64,000 bases of DNA from Rubrobacter taiwanensis (GTDB lineage Bacteria > Actinomycetota > Rubrobacteria > Rubrobacterales > Rubrobacteraceae), in assembly GCF_004337705.1 (NCBI RefSeq), contig NZ_SKBU01000001.1, positions 96,703-160,702 of the forward strand, in the 5' to 3' direction. A program made the translations under genes and the position numbers. Positions 1 through 7,837 of this stretch are shown in pieces (positions within the stretch are counted from its first letter, which is position 1; every line of letters begins with the position of its first letter). Under the pieces are notes generated by a model, which was not told the DNA's origin, searched no databases, and saw nothing but the letters and a program-made list of their open reading frames with translations.

Positions 1-1
1 T

Positions 2-439
2 GCCGGCATGGGTCTGCTCGGCGGTGAAGCTACCGCGGATCAGGAAGACCTGGAGCGCGCGCTCGCATTGCGAGAGGGGATACGCTCCCTGCTGCTGGCC
101 AACAACGGCAAAGAGATCGAACCGGAGCGCATCCGGGAGCTTAATCGTGTAACCGGAAGCGTGTGTCTTACGGTCTGTTTCGATGACGGCGGCAGGGCAA
201 CACTCAAGCCCCAATCGTCTGGTGTGTCCGCAGCTCTCGGTCGTATCCTCGCCGCCGTGGTGCGGGCCACGGAGGAAGGAGGCTGGGGCAGGTTGAAGGT
301 CTGTCCCAATGATGCCTGCCGGTGGGCCTTTTACGACCGTTCCAAGAACCGCTCCGGCAAATGGTGCACGATGGAGGTCTGCGGGAACCGCATGAAGGCC
401 CGCGCTTTCAGGCAACGTCAGGCTTCTGGCAAAGGATAA
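2..439 (+). CDS. CGNR zinc-finger transcriptional regulator (5' end outside window)
   Basis: The frame is open to the left edge, so the N-terminus is missing; an ATG at 8 is probably internal. The last 45 or so residues hold two Cys-x4-Cys pairs, the second followed by Gly-Asn-Arg (WCTMEVCGNR), which is the zinc-binding CGNR finger. Known family members are about 190 residues long, with an N-terminal ABATE stress-sensing domain followed by this DNA-binding finger. The visible N-terminal part fits the end of an ABATE domain. The gene points toward azlC, 87 bases downstream, so it could control it; that is inference from position only. Confidence 0.8.
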   Translation, partial: AGMGLLGGEATADQEDLERALALREGIRSLLLANNGKEIEPERIRELNRVTGSVCLTVCFDDGGRATLKPQSSGVSAALGRILAAVVRATEEGGWGRLKVCPNDACRWAFYDRSKNRSGKWCTMEVCGNRMKARAFRQRQASGKG

Positions 440-526
440 TCCGCCGGCGAATAAGCTTCCGGTGGATGCACTGGCTTCACCGGGCGTCATCATGCCGGCA
501 AGCACCGATCCGGGAGAAGAGATCAC

Positions 527-1247
527 ATGACTGACAACTCCAGCGGACGCGAAGACCTGCGGCGATCCGGAGGAGAGGAGTGGGAGACCGGCTCCGAATC
601 GTACCTCGCCGGGGCTCGGGCGGCAATGCCTTTCGCCTTCGCCACTTTCGTGCTCGGCGTCTCCTTCGGAGTGCTCGCCCGCTCTTTAGGGTGGGGGGAC
701 CGCCGTCCCGATCGTCTTTTCGGTGATCACGTTCTCCGGCTCGGCCCAGTTCGCGGTCGCTGCCGTCTTGGGAGGTGGGGGTGGAGCGCTCGCGGCGATC
801 ATCGCCGCCGTACTGCTCAACGCTCGCTTCGGGCCTATGGGAGTGGCCATCGCTCCGTACCTCAAGGGCGGGCCTCTCCGGCGGGCTCTCGAGGGACAGG
901 CCGTGGTGGATGCCTCTTGGGCGCTGGCCAGCCGGGGCGGTGGGCGTTTCGATCGCGAGTTCATGCTGGGCGCCACGGTCCCGCAGCTGGCCGCGTGGAT
1001 CGGCGGTACGGCCGTCGGCGTGCTGGGAGGCAACTTCATCGGGGACGCCGGGAAGCTGGGTCTGGACGTCATCTTCCCCGCCTTCTTCCTCGCTCTGCTC
1101 GCGGGTGAGCTCCGCAGCGCGCGGGCGAGGGCGGTGGCGCTCCTCGCGGTGGTACTGGCACTAGCCCTCGTGCCGTTCGCGCCCCCCGGCGTGCCGGTCA
1201 TCGCCGCTTGCGCGGCGGCGCTCCTGGGCCTGAAGGGGTCGTCGTGA
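527..1247 (+). pseudogene. azlC: AzlC branched-chain amino-acid exporter subunit, interrupted by a frameshift
   Basis: The N-terminus in one frame gives PFAFATFVLGVSFGVLARSLGWG, the usual AzlC opening. The frame is then lost, and the AzlC core continues one frame over with TAVPIVFSVITFSGSAQFA and runs to the stop at 1247. The switch falls in the GGGGGG run at 693-698; removing one G restores an AzlC of about 239 residues. AzlC pairs with AzlD to export branched-chain amino acids and analogues. The downstream azlD is intact and overlaps this stop by GTGA, so the pair was translationally coupled. The shift could be a recent mutation, a sequencing error in the homopolymer, or slippage during expression. 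Confidence 0.8.
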
Positions 1248-1552
1248 CGGCGCTGTGGGTCGCCATCATCGCCGTCGCTTTGGCTAACGCCGCCATAAAG
1301 GCCGCGGGCCCGGTGATAGTTGGGGGCCAGGAGCTGCCCCCGCGCGCGGTCTCGGTTATAGCTTTGCTGGCGCCGGCGCTGCTGGCAGCCCTGGTTGTCA
1401 CCGAGACCTTCGGCGAAGAACAGCACCTGGTGCTCGACGAGAGGGCCATCGGAGTGGCGGTCGCCGGACTCGCGCTCGCGTTGCGGGCACCGGTGCTGAT
1501 CGCAATCGCCCTCGCTGCCGTCGCTACCGCACTGACTCGGGCCTTCGTCTGA
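1244..1552 (+). CDS. azlD: AzlD-type branched-chain amino-acid exporter small subunit
   Basis: This is a 102-residue, very hydrophobic protein with about four membrane segments and a Pro-Arg-Ala turn (ELPPRAVSV), matching AzlD in length and pattern. The GTG at 1244 overlaps the azlC stop as GTGA, so that start was chosen over an upstream TTG at 1208 in the same frame. AzlD is the partner of AzlC in the plasma membrane. If azlC is truly broken, this subunit would lack its partner. Confidence 0.8.
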   Translation: MTALWVAIIAVALANAAIKAAGPVIVGGQELPPRAVSVIALLAPALLAALVVTETFGEEQHLVLDERAIGVAVAGLALALRAPVLIAIALAAVATALTRAFV

Positions 1553-1566
1553 GCTTCTCTCTGCGG

Positions 1567-1761
1567 GCATTGCCGCCTGGTGGACTGCCGGTAGATCTCC
1601 TCCACGAGCGAGATCCGGTAGCCTTTCGGGTTCTCTTCTTTCAGCTTCCGGTACTCCCTGACGGCGGCGTTTAGCTCTCGGCCGTCGCCGGGCAGCGGCG
1701 ATCTCACCAGCAACCGCTGCGTCTTGAAGCCCTCCGGGAAATCCTTGAGTATCGGTTTCAT
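1567..1761 (-). pseudogene. Truncated GNAT acetyltransferase N-terminus
   Basis: From ATG 1761 the product begins with FKTQRLLVRSPLPGDGRELNAAV, the beta-strand and turn that open RimJ/RimL-type GNAT acetyltransferases. The acetyl-CoA core never follows. After about 36 residues the sequence becomes charged and unrelated, then runs antisense into azlD with a stop at 1198. A TATACT -10 box lies at 1774-1769, and the predicted start site is one base before the ATG, so expression may survive. An 8-bp inverted repeat (AGCTACGC/GCGTAGCT, 1774-1795) overlaps the box. I read this as a decayed gene. Confidence 0.5.
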
Positions 1762-1825
1762 GCAGACCAGTATAGCTACGCTACCGGGCGTAGCTCCGGC
1801 TGTTCAGCCCGGGGATGGGGTCCTC

Positions 1826-1856
1826 GCTGAAGCTTGAAACCTGAAGCCTGAAACCT
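1826..1856. repeat. Tandem heptad repeat (consensus CYTGAAR)
   Basis: Four 7-base units follow one another: GCTGAAG, CTTGAAA, CCTGAAG, CCTGAAA, then CCT. They end at the stop codon of the ABC ATPase gene encoded on the other strand. There is no hairpin potential, and no T-tract follows. Confidence 0.7.
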
Positions 1857-2883
1857 ATTCACTGAACGCCCACAGGGATTCGGCGGGCAGGCGGGCAGAG
1901 ACCCTCTGCCCGACGCCCAGCTTCACGTGGGGCGGGACGGCGGCCCGCAGCCGGACGCTCCCGGCTTCGAGCGTGTACAGAACCTGGGTGCCCAGATAAG
2001 CAGCGCTCAGGATGCGTGCCGGGAACGAGTTTTCGCCGGCCTCCAGCCGCACGGCCTCGGGCCGGATGGTCAGGGTGGCGCTGCCAGGCGGTACCGGCGC
2101 GGCGAGCTTCAGGCGGCCGAGCGGGGTCTCGGCCGCGCCGTCTGAGATCCTGCCCTCCAAGAAGTTGGTTGCGCCGAAGAACTCGGCGACCCGGCGGTTC
2201 ACGGGCCGGTTGTAGAAGGCCTCCGGGGTGTCGTACATCTGGAGCCTCCCATCGAGGAGGAGCGCTATCCTCTCAGCCAGAGACACGGCCTCTCCCTGAT
2301 CGTGGGTGACGAGCAGCGTGGTGAAGTCTCCTGTTGCGTGCAGGTGCTTGGTGAGCTCCCGCATCTCCTCGCGCAGGTTGGCGTCCAGCGCGGAGAAAGG
2401 CTCGTCCAGCAGCAGAAGGCGGGGCTCGGTCACGAGCGCCCGCGCCAGCGCGACCCGCTGCTGCTGGCCGCCGGAGAGCTCTTCGGGGCGGCGGTCGGCG
2501 AAGCCTTCCATCCGCACCTGCCGCAGCGCCTGCTCCACGCGGCGGCCGGTCTCCCGGCGCCCCATGCCGCGCATCCTGAGCCCGAAGCCGACGTTGGCCG
2601 CGACGCTCAGGTGTGGGAAGAGCAGCGGCTTCTGGAAGACCATCGCCACCCGGCGGCGCTCCGGCGGGACCCCTGTCATGTCGTTCCCGTCCGCGAGTAC
2701 CGCGCCTGCGGTGGGGCGCAGGAGCCCGGCGATTATCTTCAGCACCGTCGTCTTGCCGCAGCCGGAGGGGCCGAGCAGGGCCACGAGCTCGCCCGGCCCG
2801 GCGGTCAGGGTGAGGTGGGAGACCGCCCGCTCCCCGGTGCGGTAGCGGTGAGATATGTCCCGCAGTTCCAGCCGCGTGCTCAC
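1855..2883 (-). CDS. ABC importer ATP-binding subunit (PotA/CysA class, with TOBE domain)
   Basis: The 342-residue protein has Walker A GPSGCGKTT near residue 40, Q-loop FQKPLLFPH, signature LSGGQQQRVALARAL, Walker B LLLLDEPFSALD and the switch His (VTHDQGEA). The last 110 or so residues form a TOBE-like domain, typical of importers for oxyanions, polyamines, iron or thiamine-like solutes. Its GTG start overlaps the upstream permease stop (GTGA). It is the last gene of a four-gene operon whose binding protein is YnjB-like. The substrate cannot be read from the sequence. Confidence 0.93.
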   Translation of the reverse strand: MSTRLELRDISHRYRTGERAVSHLTLTAGPGELVALLGPSGCGKTTVLKIIAGLLRPTAGAVLADGNDMTGVPPERRRVAMVFQKPLLFPHLSVAANVGFGLRMRGMGRRETGRRVEQALRQVRMEGFADRRPEELSGGQQQRVALARALVTEPRLLLLDEPFSALDANLREEMRELTKHLHATGDFTTLLVTHDQGEAVSLAERIALLLDGRLQMYDTPEAFYNRPVNRRVAEFFGATNFLEGRISDGAAETPLGRLKLAAPVPPGSATLTIRPEAVRLEAGENSFPARILSAAYLGTQVLYTLEAGSVRLRAAVPPHVKLGVGQRVSARLPAESLWAFSE

Positions 2884-3695
2884 GACACCTTGCCCACTCC
2901 CAGGAAGCCCCGCTCGTTTCCGGGGTTAAGATAGCGGAGCGCGAGCAGGAGCGCCACTACGGCGGGGAGGGCGAAGACGACCGCGAGGGTGGAGGTGATT
3001 ACGGGGTCGGTCCCGGAGGCCGCCGAGAAGAGCAGCATCGGCAGCGTGATGACCGTGCCGCCCCCGATGAGCACCGTCAGGATGTACTGGCTCCAGGAGA
3101 TCAGGAACGCGAACAGCCCGGCGACCGCCACGCCCGGGGCCACCTGCGGCAGCGTGACGTGCCAGAACGCCTGCCAGGGACCGGCTCCCAGGGTCCGGGC
3201 CGCCTCTTCGAGTTCGCCGGTGCGTTCGGCGAAGACGCTGGTCAGGATTATGGCGGTGTAGGGGACGGTGGGGACCAGGTGCACCAGGAAGACCCCGAAC
3301 ATGGTGTCCGCGAGCCCGAGCCGGATGAAGGTCAGGTGTATGCCCATCGTAGAGGCCAGGGGCGGGACCAGTATGGGCAGCAGGATGATGAAGATGACCA
3401 CTCCCTTCAGGCGGAAGTCGTGGGTGCCGAGCGCCATCCCCGCCGGCAGCCCTATAACCACCGCCGCCGCCGTTACCGCGGCGGCTATGACGAGGCTGTT
3501 CAGAACCGCCTCGGTGAAGCGGCTGCCGGGGGCCAGCAGGGCCTCCCAGCCCCGCAGCGACCAGGACGCGGGCAGAAGATCCGGGAAGCGCCACTCCCCG
3601 GCGAACGACCAGAGTGCGAGCGGGAGCAGGGGCGTTGTCACCAGAACGGCCGCAAGGGCCAGCGCTATCCCGGCGCTCCGGTTCCTCTTATCCAC
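2880..3695 (-). CDS. ABC importer permease, second membrane subunit
   Basis: The 271-residue protein has six predicted membrane helices. The cytoplasmic coupling loop EEAARTLGAGPWQAFWHVTLP is the EAA motif of BPD-type permeases. It starts at GTG 3695, inside the end of the first permease gene (8-base overlap), and ends overlapping the ATPase start. E. coli ynjC encodes both permease halves in one chain; here they are two separate proteins, as in many Fe3+, sulfate and polyamine systems. Confidence 0.92.
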   Translation of the reverse strand: MDKRNRSAGIALALAAVLVTTPLLPLALWSFAGEWRFPDLLPASWSLRGWEALLAPGSRFTEAVLNSLVIAAAVTAAAVVIGLPAGMALGTHDFRLKGVVIFIILLPILVPPLASTMGIHLTFIRLGLADTMFGVFLVHLVPTVPYTAIILTSVFAERTGELEEAARTLGAGPWQAFWHVTLPQVAPGVAVAGLFAFLISWSQYILTVLIGGGTVITLPMLLFSAASGTDPVITSTLAVVFALPAVVALLLALRYLNPGNERGFLGVGKVS

Positions 3696-4542
3696 GGCGC
3701 AGCTCCCGGCTGAGCCTCAGGTAGGCCGCGGCGAAGAGGGCGGTGAGCAGGGCCAGGATCACGTTTATTGCCATCGCCGCGGGGCGCGCGCTCAGGTCTA
3801 TGCTCCGGTACTCCCGGTAGGCAGTCACCGGCAGCATGGTCGGGTAGTCCTGTCCGAGGAGGAAGGGGATCTCGAACGCCCCGAAGGTGAACGCGAATAC
3901 CACCAGGCTCGCCGCGACGACCGCCGGGTAGATGGCGGGGAAGATCACGTACCAGAACCGCTGCCAGGCGTTCGCCCCTAAAGTTTGGGCGACCTCCTCC
4001 AGCTCGGAGGCCACTCCCCGGAGCGCGGCGAGCACGATCAGGGCTATGAACGGCGTCTCCTTCCAGACGTAGGTGAGGATGATGCCGGCGGAGTACCGGT
4101 CGTAGAGGAGGGCGGGGAAGTCCGCCGGCTCCCCTATGAGCCCCAGAGCGGCCGCAATCCGGGCCCCGAGCCCGGTCTGGGTGACCACCAGTGCTACGCC
4201 CACCGCGGCCACGAGGTGCGGGACCGTTACCGGGAGCTGGAAGAGCGCCGTGGAGATGCGGCCCGGGGCTCTCCGGAGCGCCAGCGCTAACAGCACCGCG
4301 AGCACGGTGGAGATGGCGGTGGACGCCCCGGCGACGTAGACCGTGAGCGCGAGCGAGTTGAGGAAGTCGGGGCTGGTGAGCACCGCGCGGTAGGCATCCA
4401 GGCCGGGCTCCGTCATCCCGATGGCCGGGAAGTAGCCCAGGGACTGCAGCAGCGCGGCGTAGAGCCCGCCGCCGAAGAGGACGAGGATGACGGCCAGGGC
4501 CGGGGCCAGAAGCAGCGCTATCCTGGTCCGCTCCCCGATCAC
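3688..4542 (-). CDS. ABC importer permease, first membrane subunit
   Basis: The 284-residue protein has about six membrane helices. The EAA loop ELEEVAQTLGANAWQRFWYVIFP lies in the C-terminal half, the site that docks on the ATPase. The GTG start at 4542 lies three bases beyond the binding-protein stop, so the two are coupled. It should form a heterodimer with the product of the next gene in the plasma membrane. Confidence 0.92.
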   Translation of the reverse strand: MIGERTRIALLLAPALAVILVLFGGGLYAALLQSLGYFPAIGMTEPGLDAYRAVLTSPDFLNSLALTVYVAGASTAISTVLAVLLALALRRAPGRISTALFQLPVTVPHLVAAVGVALVVTQTGLGARIAAALGLIGEPADFPALLYDRYSAGIILTYVWKETPFIALIVLAALRGVASELEEVAQTLGANAWQRFWYVIFPAIYPAVVAASLVVFAFTFGAFEIPFLLGQDYPTMLPVTAYREYRSIDLSARPAAMAINVILALLTALFAAAYLRLSRELRRG

Positions 4543-4545
4543 CCG

Positions 4546-5769
4546 CTACTTCCTCTGCACCTCGGAGGCCCATCCGTCCTGCAGCGCCAGCTGCCACTCC
4601 GTCCGGGCCTCGGGGAGCCGGTTCGCCTGCAGCTCCTCTAAAGACAGCGCGGCCGGGCCGGGCTTGATCTCGAACTCCTCGCGCAGCTCTTCGGGCAGCC
4701 GCTCCACGTCCAGGGTCGTGAGCCCGCCGACCACGTTGCGCCGCTGGAGCTCGGCCTGTGCCTCCGGGCTCTGCAGGAAGTTGGCGACCACCTGCGCCCC
4801 TTCCTTGTTCGGGGCGTTGAAGGGGATGGCTACGTAGCTGGTGTTGCTGAGCGTCCCGCCCTCGAAGAGGTAGGTGCGGGTCGTCTCGGGGAAGATGCCG
4901 CGCTCTACCTGCCGCTGCGCGAAGTAGGGGTTGTAGCTGACGGTGAAGTCCACCTCGCAGTTCTGGTACAGCTCGTCCAGCGCCGCTCCGCTCGCCGGGT
5001 AGGTCTCACCGCCGCGCCACAGGTGCGGCTCCAGCTCGTTTAAAAACTCGTAGAGTTCCGGGGCCTCCTCCTCGAAGACCTCCCGGTCGAACTCTCCCTG
5101 GTAGGGCTCTACCTGCTCCGTCACCTGATAGAAGAGCTGCAGGATGAAGGCGTTGCCGAAGAAGTCCGGCGGCGCGGGGTAGGTGAAGCGGCCGGGGTTC
5201 TGCCTGGCCCACTCCAGCAGCTCGTCCGGGCTCTCGGGCGGATCTTCTACCCGCTCGGAATCGTAGATCATGACGAACTGCGCCTGGCTCCAGGGGGCCT
5301 CGTAGCCGTCCACCGGATATCCGAAGTCCAGGTTTATCTGGGGGTCTTCCCAGTCTATGTAGCGGGCGTTCGGCAGCCCCTCGGCCCACGGCCCCCACCA
5401 GAGGTCCGCTTGCGAACCGGTGTAGAAGTTCTCACCGTTAAGCCAGAGCAGGTCTATGGTGCCTTCCTCCCGGCCGGCCTGCTTTTCGTTCAGGAGCTTG
5501 TTCACGGCGTCTGAGGTGTCGCTTACCGGGGTGCGCACGAGCTCTATGCCGTGCTCCTCCCGCAGCCGGGGCGCGACCCACTCGTCCACGTAGGCGTTCG
5601 TGTCTTCGGCCCCGCCGAACATGAAGAAGTTCACCGTAGTGCCCTCGGCCGCGGCTGCGATCTCCTCCCAGGACCGCCCTTCACCGTTAGAGGCCTCCCC
5701 GGCGGTCCCGCCGCAGGATGCCAGCAGGAAGAGCAGCGCCACGAGCGGCAAGAACCCGGTTTTTATCAT
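4546..5769 (-). CDS. YnjB-type ABC transporter substrate-binding lipoprotein
   Basis: The start at ATG 5769 follows a GGAGG six bases upstream and gives a 407-residue protein; a longer reading from 5802 is less likely. Residues 1-18 form a lipoprotein signal ending in the lipobox LLAS-C. The mature part has the extended two-lobe fold of group-D binding proteins, with the segment LLWLNGENFYTGSQADLWWGPW, characteristic of the YnjB family as I recall it. YnjB substrates are poorly established, with thiamine-like compounds suggested by homology only. It leads the operon and should deliver ligand to the two permeases. I found no riboswitch in the leader. Confidence 0.88.
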   Translation of the reverse strand: MIKTGFLPLVALLFLLASCGGTAGEASNGEGRSWEEIAAAAEGTTVNFFMFGGAEDTNAYVDEWVAPRLREEHGIELVRTPVSDTSDAVNKLLNEKQAGREEGTIDLLWLNGENFYTGSQADLWWGPWAEGLPNARYIDWEDPQINLDFGYPVDGYEAPWSQAQFVMIYDSERVEDPPESPDELLEWARQNPGRFTYPAPPDFFGNAFILQLFYQVTEQVEPYQGEFDREVFEEEAPELYEFLNELEPHLWRGGETYPASGAALDELYQNCEVDFTVSYNPYFAQRQVERGIFPETTRTYLFEGGTLSNTSYVAIPFNAPNKEGAQVVANFLQSPEAQAELQRRNVVGGLTTLDVERLPEELREEFEIKPGPAALSLEELQANRLPEARTEWQLALQDGWASEVQRK

Positions 5770-5888
5770 CTGTCCTCCGGTTTTGAGGTGCGGAAGCTCC
5801 ATACACTACCATGCATGTACGGGACCGGAGCGCGCCCGGATCAGAGCGCTCTTCGGGCTGCCGGGGGTGGGTGCTGCAGTGGCGCCCG

Positions 5889-6401
5889 TCACGTTCCGGC
5901 AGATCTCCTGCTTGACAGCGCCCGTGCCAAAGCTGCCAGGAGCACCGCGTGCTCTGCGGCGGTGAAGGCTGTGCCGTGATGCTCCGGGCTCCGGTAAGAG
6001 ACCGGGCTTTGCCACCGGAAGTCCGAGAGCGGCCAGAGCTGCGGGCGGGCGTGTTCGGCATGGGTCAGGAGGTCTGAGGCGTTGTGGGAGAGCCACCCCA
6101 GGGCGAAAGAGCGGACGACCCGCCGGGTCTGCGGCTTCAGCGCCGGGCTCAGAGCGAGCGCTAGCGTGGCCGGGAAGAAAGAGTGCAGCGCTGCGTCCAG
6201 CTTCGCCGATGCTCCCCCGGTGTAGAGCCGCTCGCAGAACTCCCGCCGCGTCATGGACCTGCGCCGGGGCCAGAGGGCGGCGGCCTTGACCAGAGCCGGC
6301 AGGTCTGGCAGAACAGCTCCCAGAGCGGCGGCAGCGGAGACCGTCCCGCCGCCGCGCCGGGCGAGAGTCCAGGCGAGGATGGCGTGAGAGTAGGTTCGCA
6401 C
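5889..6401 (-). CDS. Small membrane protein resembling YdjM/zinc-hydrolase membrane proteins
   Basis: The GTG at 6401 gives 170 residues starting MRTYSHAILAWTLAR, ten bases after the stop of the upstream HD-GYP gene. Conserved-looking polar residues include YSHA near the start, LPDLPAL, HSFFPA and LSHNASDLLTH. This spacing of His and Asp within hydrophobic segments resembles membrane-bound metal-dependent hydrolases of the YdjM/DUF457 type. The match is by pattern only. It probably shares a transcript with the upstream gene. Confidence 0.55.
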   Translation of the reverse strand: MRTYSHAILAWTLARRGGGTVSAAAALGAVLPDLPALVKAAALWPRRRSMTRREFCERLYTGGASAKLDAALHSFFPATLALALSPALKPQTRRVVRSFALGWLSHNASDLLTHAEHARPQLWPLSDFRWQSPVSYRSPEHHGTAFTAAEHAVLLAALARALSSRRSAGT

Positions 6402-6411
6402 GGCAGTAATC

Positions 6412-7740
6412 TTACCCCGGGGAGTCTTCGTCTGTGGTCTCCGGGGCGAAGCGGGGCGTGGAGGCGCGGCGGTACCCTTCGGTCTCGGTTTCGAGGATAC
6501 GGAGGAAGGCCCGCGCCACACCTCCGTCGAACCGGGTGTCCAGCCCGGCATTCAGCTCGCTCCTGGCCTGCTCGTAGCTCATCCCGGGACGTCCGGGCCG
6601 GTCCAAAACCATTGCGGCGTAGGCTTCGGCCACGGAGATGATGCGGGCTTCCGGCGGGATCCAGGGGCCGCGCAGCCCGTCCGGGTAGCCCCGGCCGTCG
6701 GGACGCTCGTGGTGCCAGCGGACCCAGGTCGAGATCTCCCGGAACCCGGGCACGGCGGAGAGGATCTTCTCTCCCTCCACCGGGTGTCTCCGGGGATCTT
6801 CCGGTGCGCCGGAGAGCCCGATGTTGTGCAGCAGGGCCGCGAGGCGCAGCCTGCGGATGCGCTCCTCGTCCAGCCCCAGCTCTCGCGCGATATCCTGCGC
6901 GTAGACCGCCGTGGCGGCCGCATGCCGGTACGCATATCCGTCCCGGCGGCCGAGCTCGCGCATCAACAGGCCCCCGAGCAGCGCGCCGGAGAGCATGAGC
7001 GACTCCTCCAGGGACTTTACCCGCTCTTCTAGTTCCTCGACTCTCCCGGCCCGCCGGCGGGCGCGCAGCGCCGGCAACTCGCTCCCGGCGTATCCCGCGG
7101 CGAGCACCCCGGCCGCGGCCGCCGGGCCGTATCCTAGCAGCACCGGCACCGTCAGCCCGGCGGTGAGGATGCAGAGCGCGCCCGGGAGCAGGTGCGTCGC
7201 CGCCAGCTCCGCCCGGGGCGGGGGCTTGCCGCTCAGGATGCCGGAGATGGCAGCGTCCGAGACCAGGAATACGGCCGCAGCGGTGGCGGCTCCGAGGGCG
7301 GCCTCCGCTGCGGAGCCGGGGGAGGAGGTGAGCAGGGGGCCTGGAGCGAGGCCGAAGAACGGCATGCCGGCCAGATGCGCAGCGGTTACGCTCCGGCTCG
7401 CCCGGCAGAGGGTGCGGAGGGGATCGGCCCTCTCCGCGAGCGCGGCGTGAGGCGCTGCAGCGGCAGCGGCCCAGGTGGGGCCCAGAAACACGACCGAGAG
7501 GGAGAGGATGACGGCGTCTCCGCCGGGACCGGCGCGCCGGCCGGAGAGTGCGGCGCCCGGGATGAGGAGGGCGGTGGCGACTGCCGCGCCGGTCAGGAGC
7601 CGGGGGTCGTACCTGAGACCGTACCAGTAGATCCAGGAAGCGGCGAGCGTCAGGGCCAAGGCGGAGAGGACCGCTGCGTGGTTCTTAAGGCGGGTCCCGC
7701 TGGCGTGCTCCTGATGCGGGGGTGCCTGCGGGATATCCAA
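6412..7740 (-). CDS. Membrane HD-GYP-like phosphohydrolase with an altered HD motif
   Basis: The 442-residue product (TTG start at 7740, uncertain) has an N-terminal block of about six membrane helices (residues 20-200), a short coiled coil near 215-240 and an HD-GYP-like C-terminal domain. The domain keeps the first His (YRH), the HHE pair and the DGRGYPDG signature. The central HD is replaced by HN (LLHNIGLSG). HD-GYP domains normally degrade cyclic-di-GMP using metal bound by that Asp, so activity may be altered or lost. There is no GGDEF partner in the window. Confidence 0.82.
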   Translation of the reverse strand: MDIPQAPPHQEHASGTRLKNHAAVLSALALTLAASWIYWYGLRYDPRLLTGAAVATALLIPGAALSGRRAGPGGDAVILSLSVVFLGPTWAAAAAAPHAALAERADPLRTLCRASRSVTAAHLAGMPFFGLAPGPLLTSSPGSAAEAALGAATAAAVFLVSDAAISGILSGKPPPRAELAATHLLPGALCILTAGLTVPVLLGYGPAAAAGVLAAGYAGSELPALRARRRAGRVEELEERVKSLEESLMLSGALLGGLLMRELGRRDGYAYRHAAATAVYAQDIARELGLDEERIRRLRLAALLHNIGLSGAPEDPRRHPVEGEKILSAVPGFREISTWVRWHHERPDGRGYPDGLRGPWIPPEARIISVAEAYAAMVLDRPGRPGMSYEQARSELNAGLDTRFDGGVARAFLRILETETEGYRRASTPRFAPETTDEDSPG

Positions 7741-7837
7741 TTGTCAGTCGACCTCGCGGACGTGCATCGCGCTCACTCTCCCGGAAAAGACCGCTCGATG
7801 GTATCTTACCCGCGCCGGCTGCGGGAGGGAACTTCTC

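Noticed and set aside
1826..1856. CRISPR-like array
   Set aside because: Units are 7 bases with no spacers, so this is a simple tandem repeat.
5770..5888. TPP riboswitch before the YnjB-type operon
   Set aside because: No CUGAGA or ACCUGAUCUGGAUAAUGCCAGCGUAGGGA-like core is present on the minus strand.
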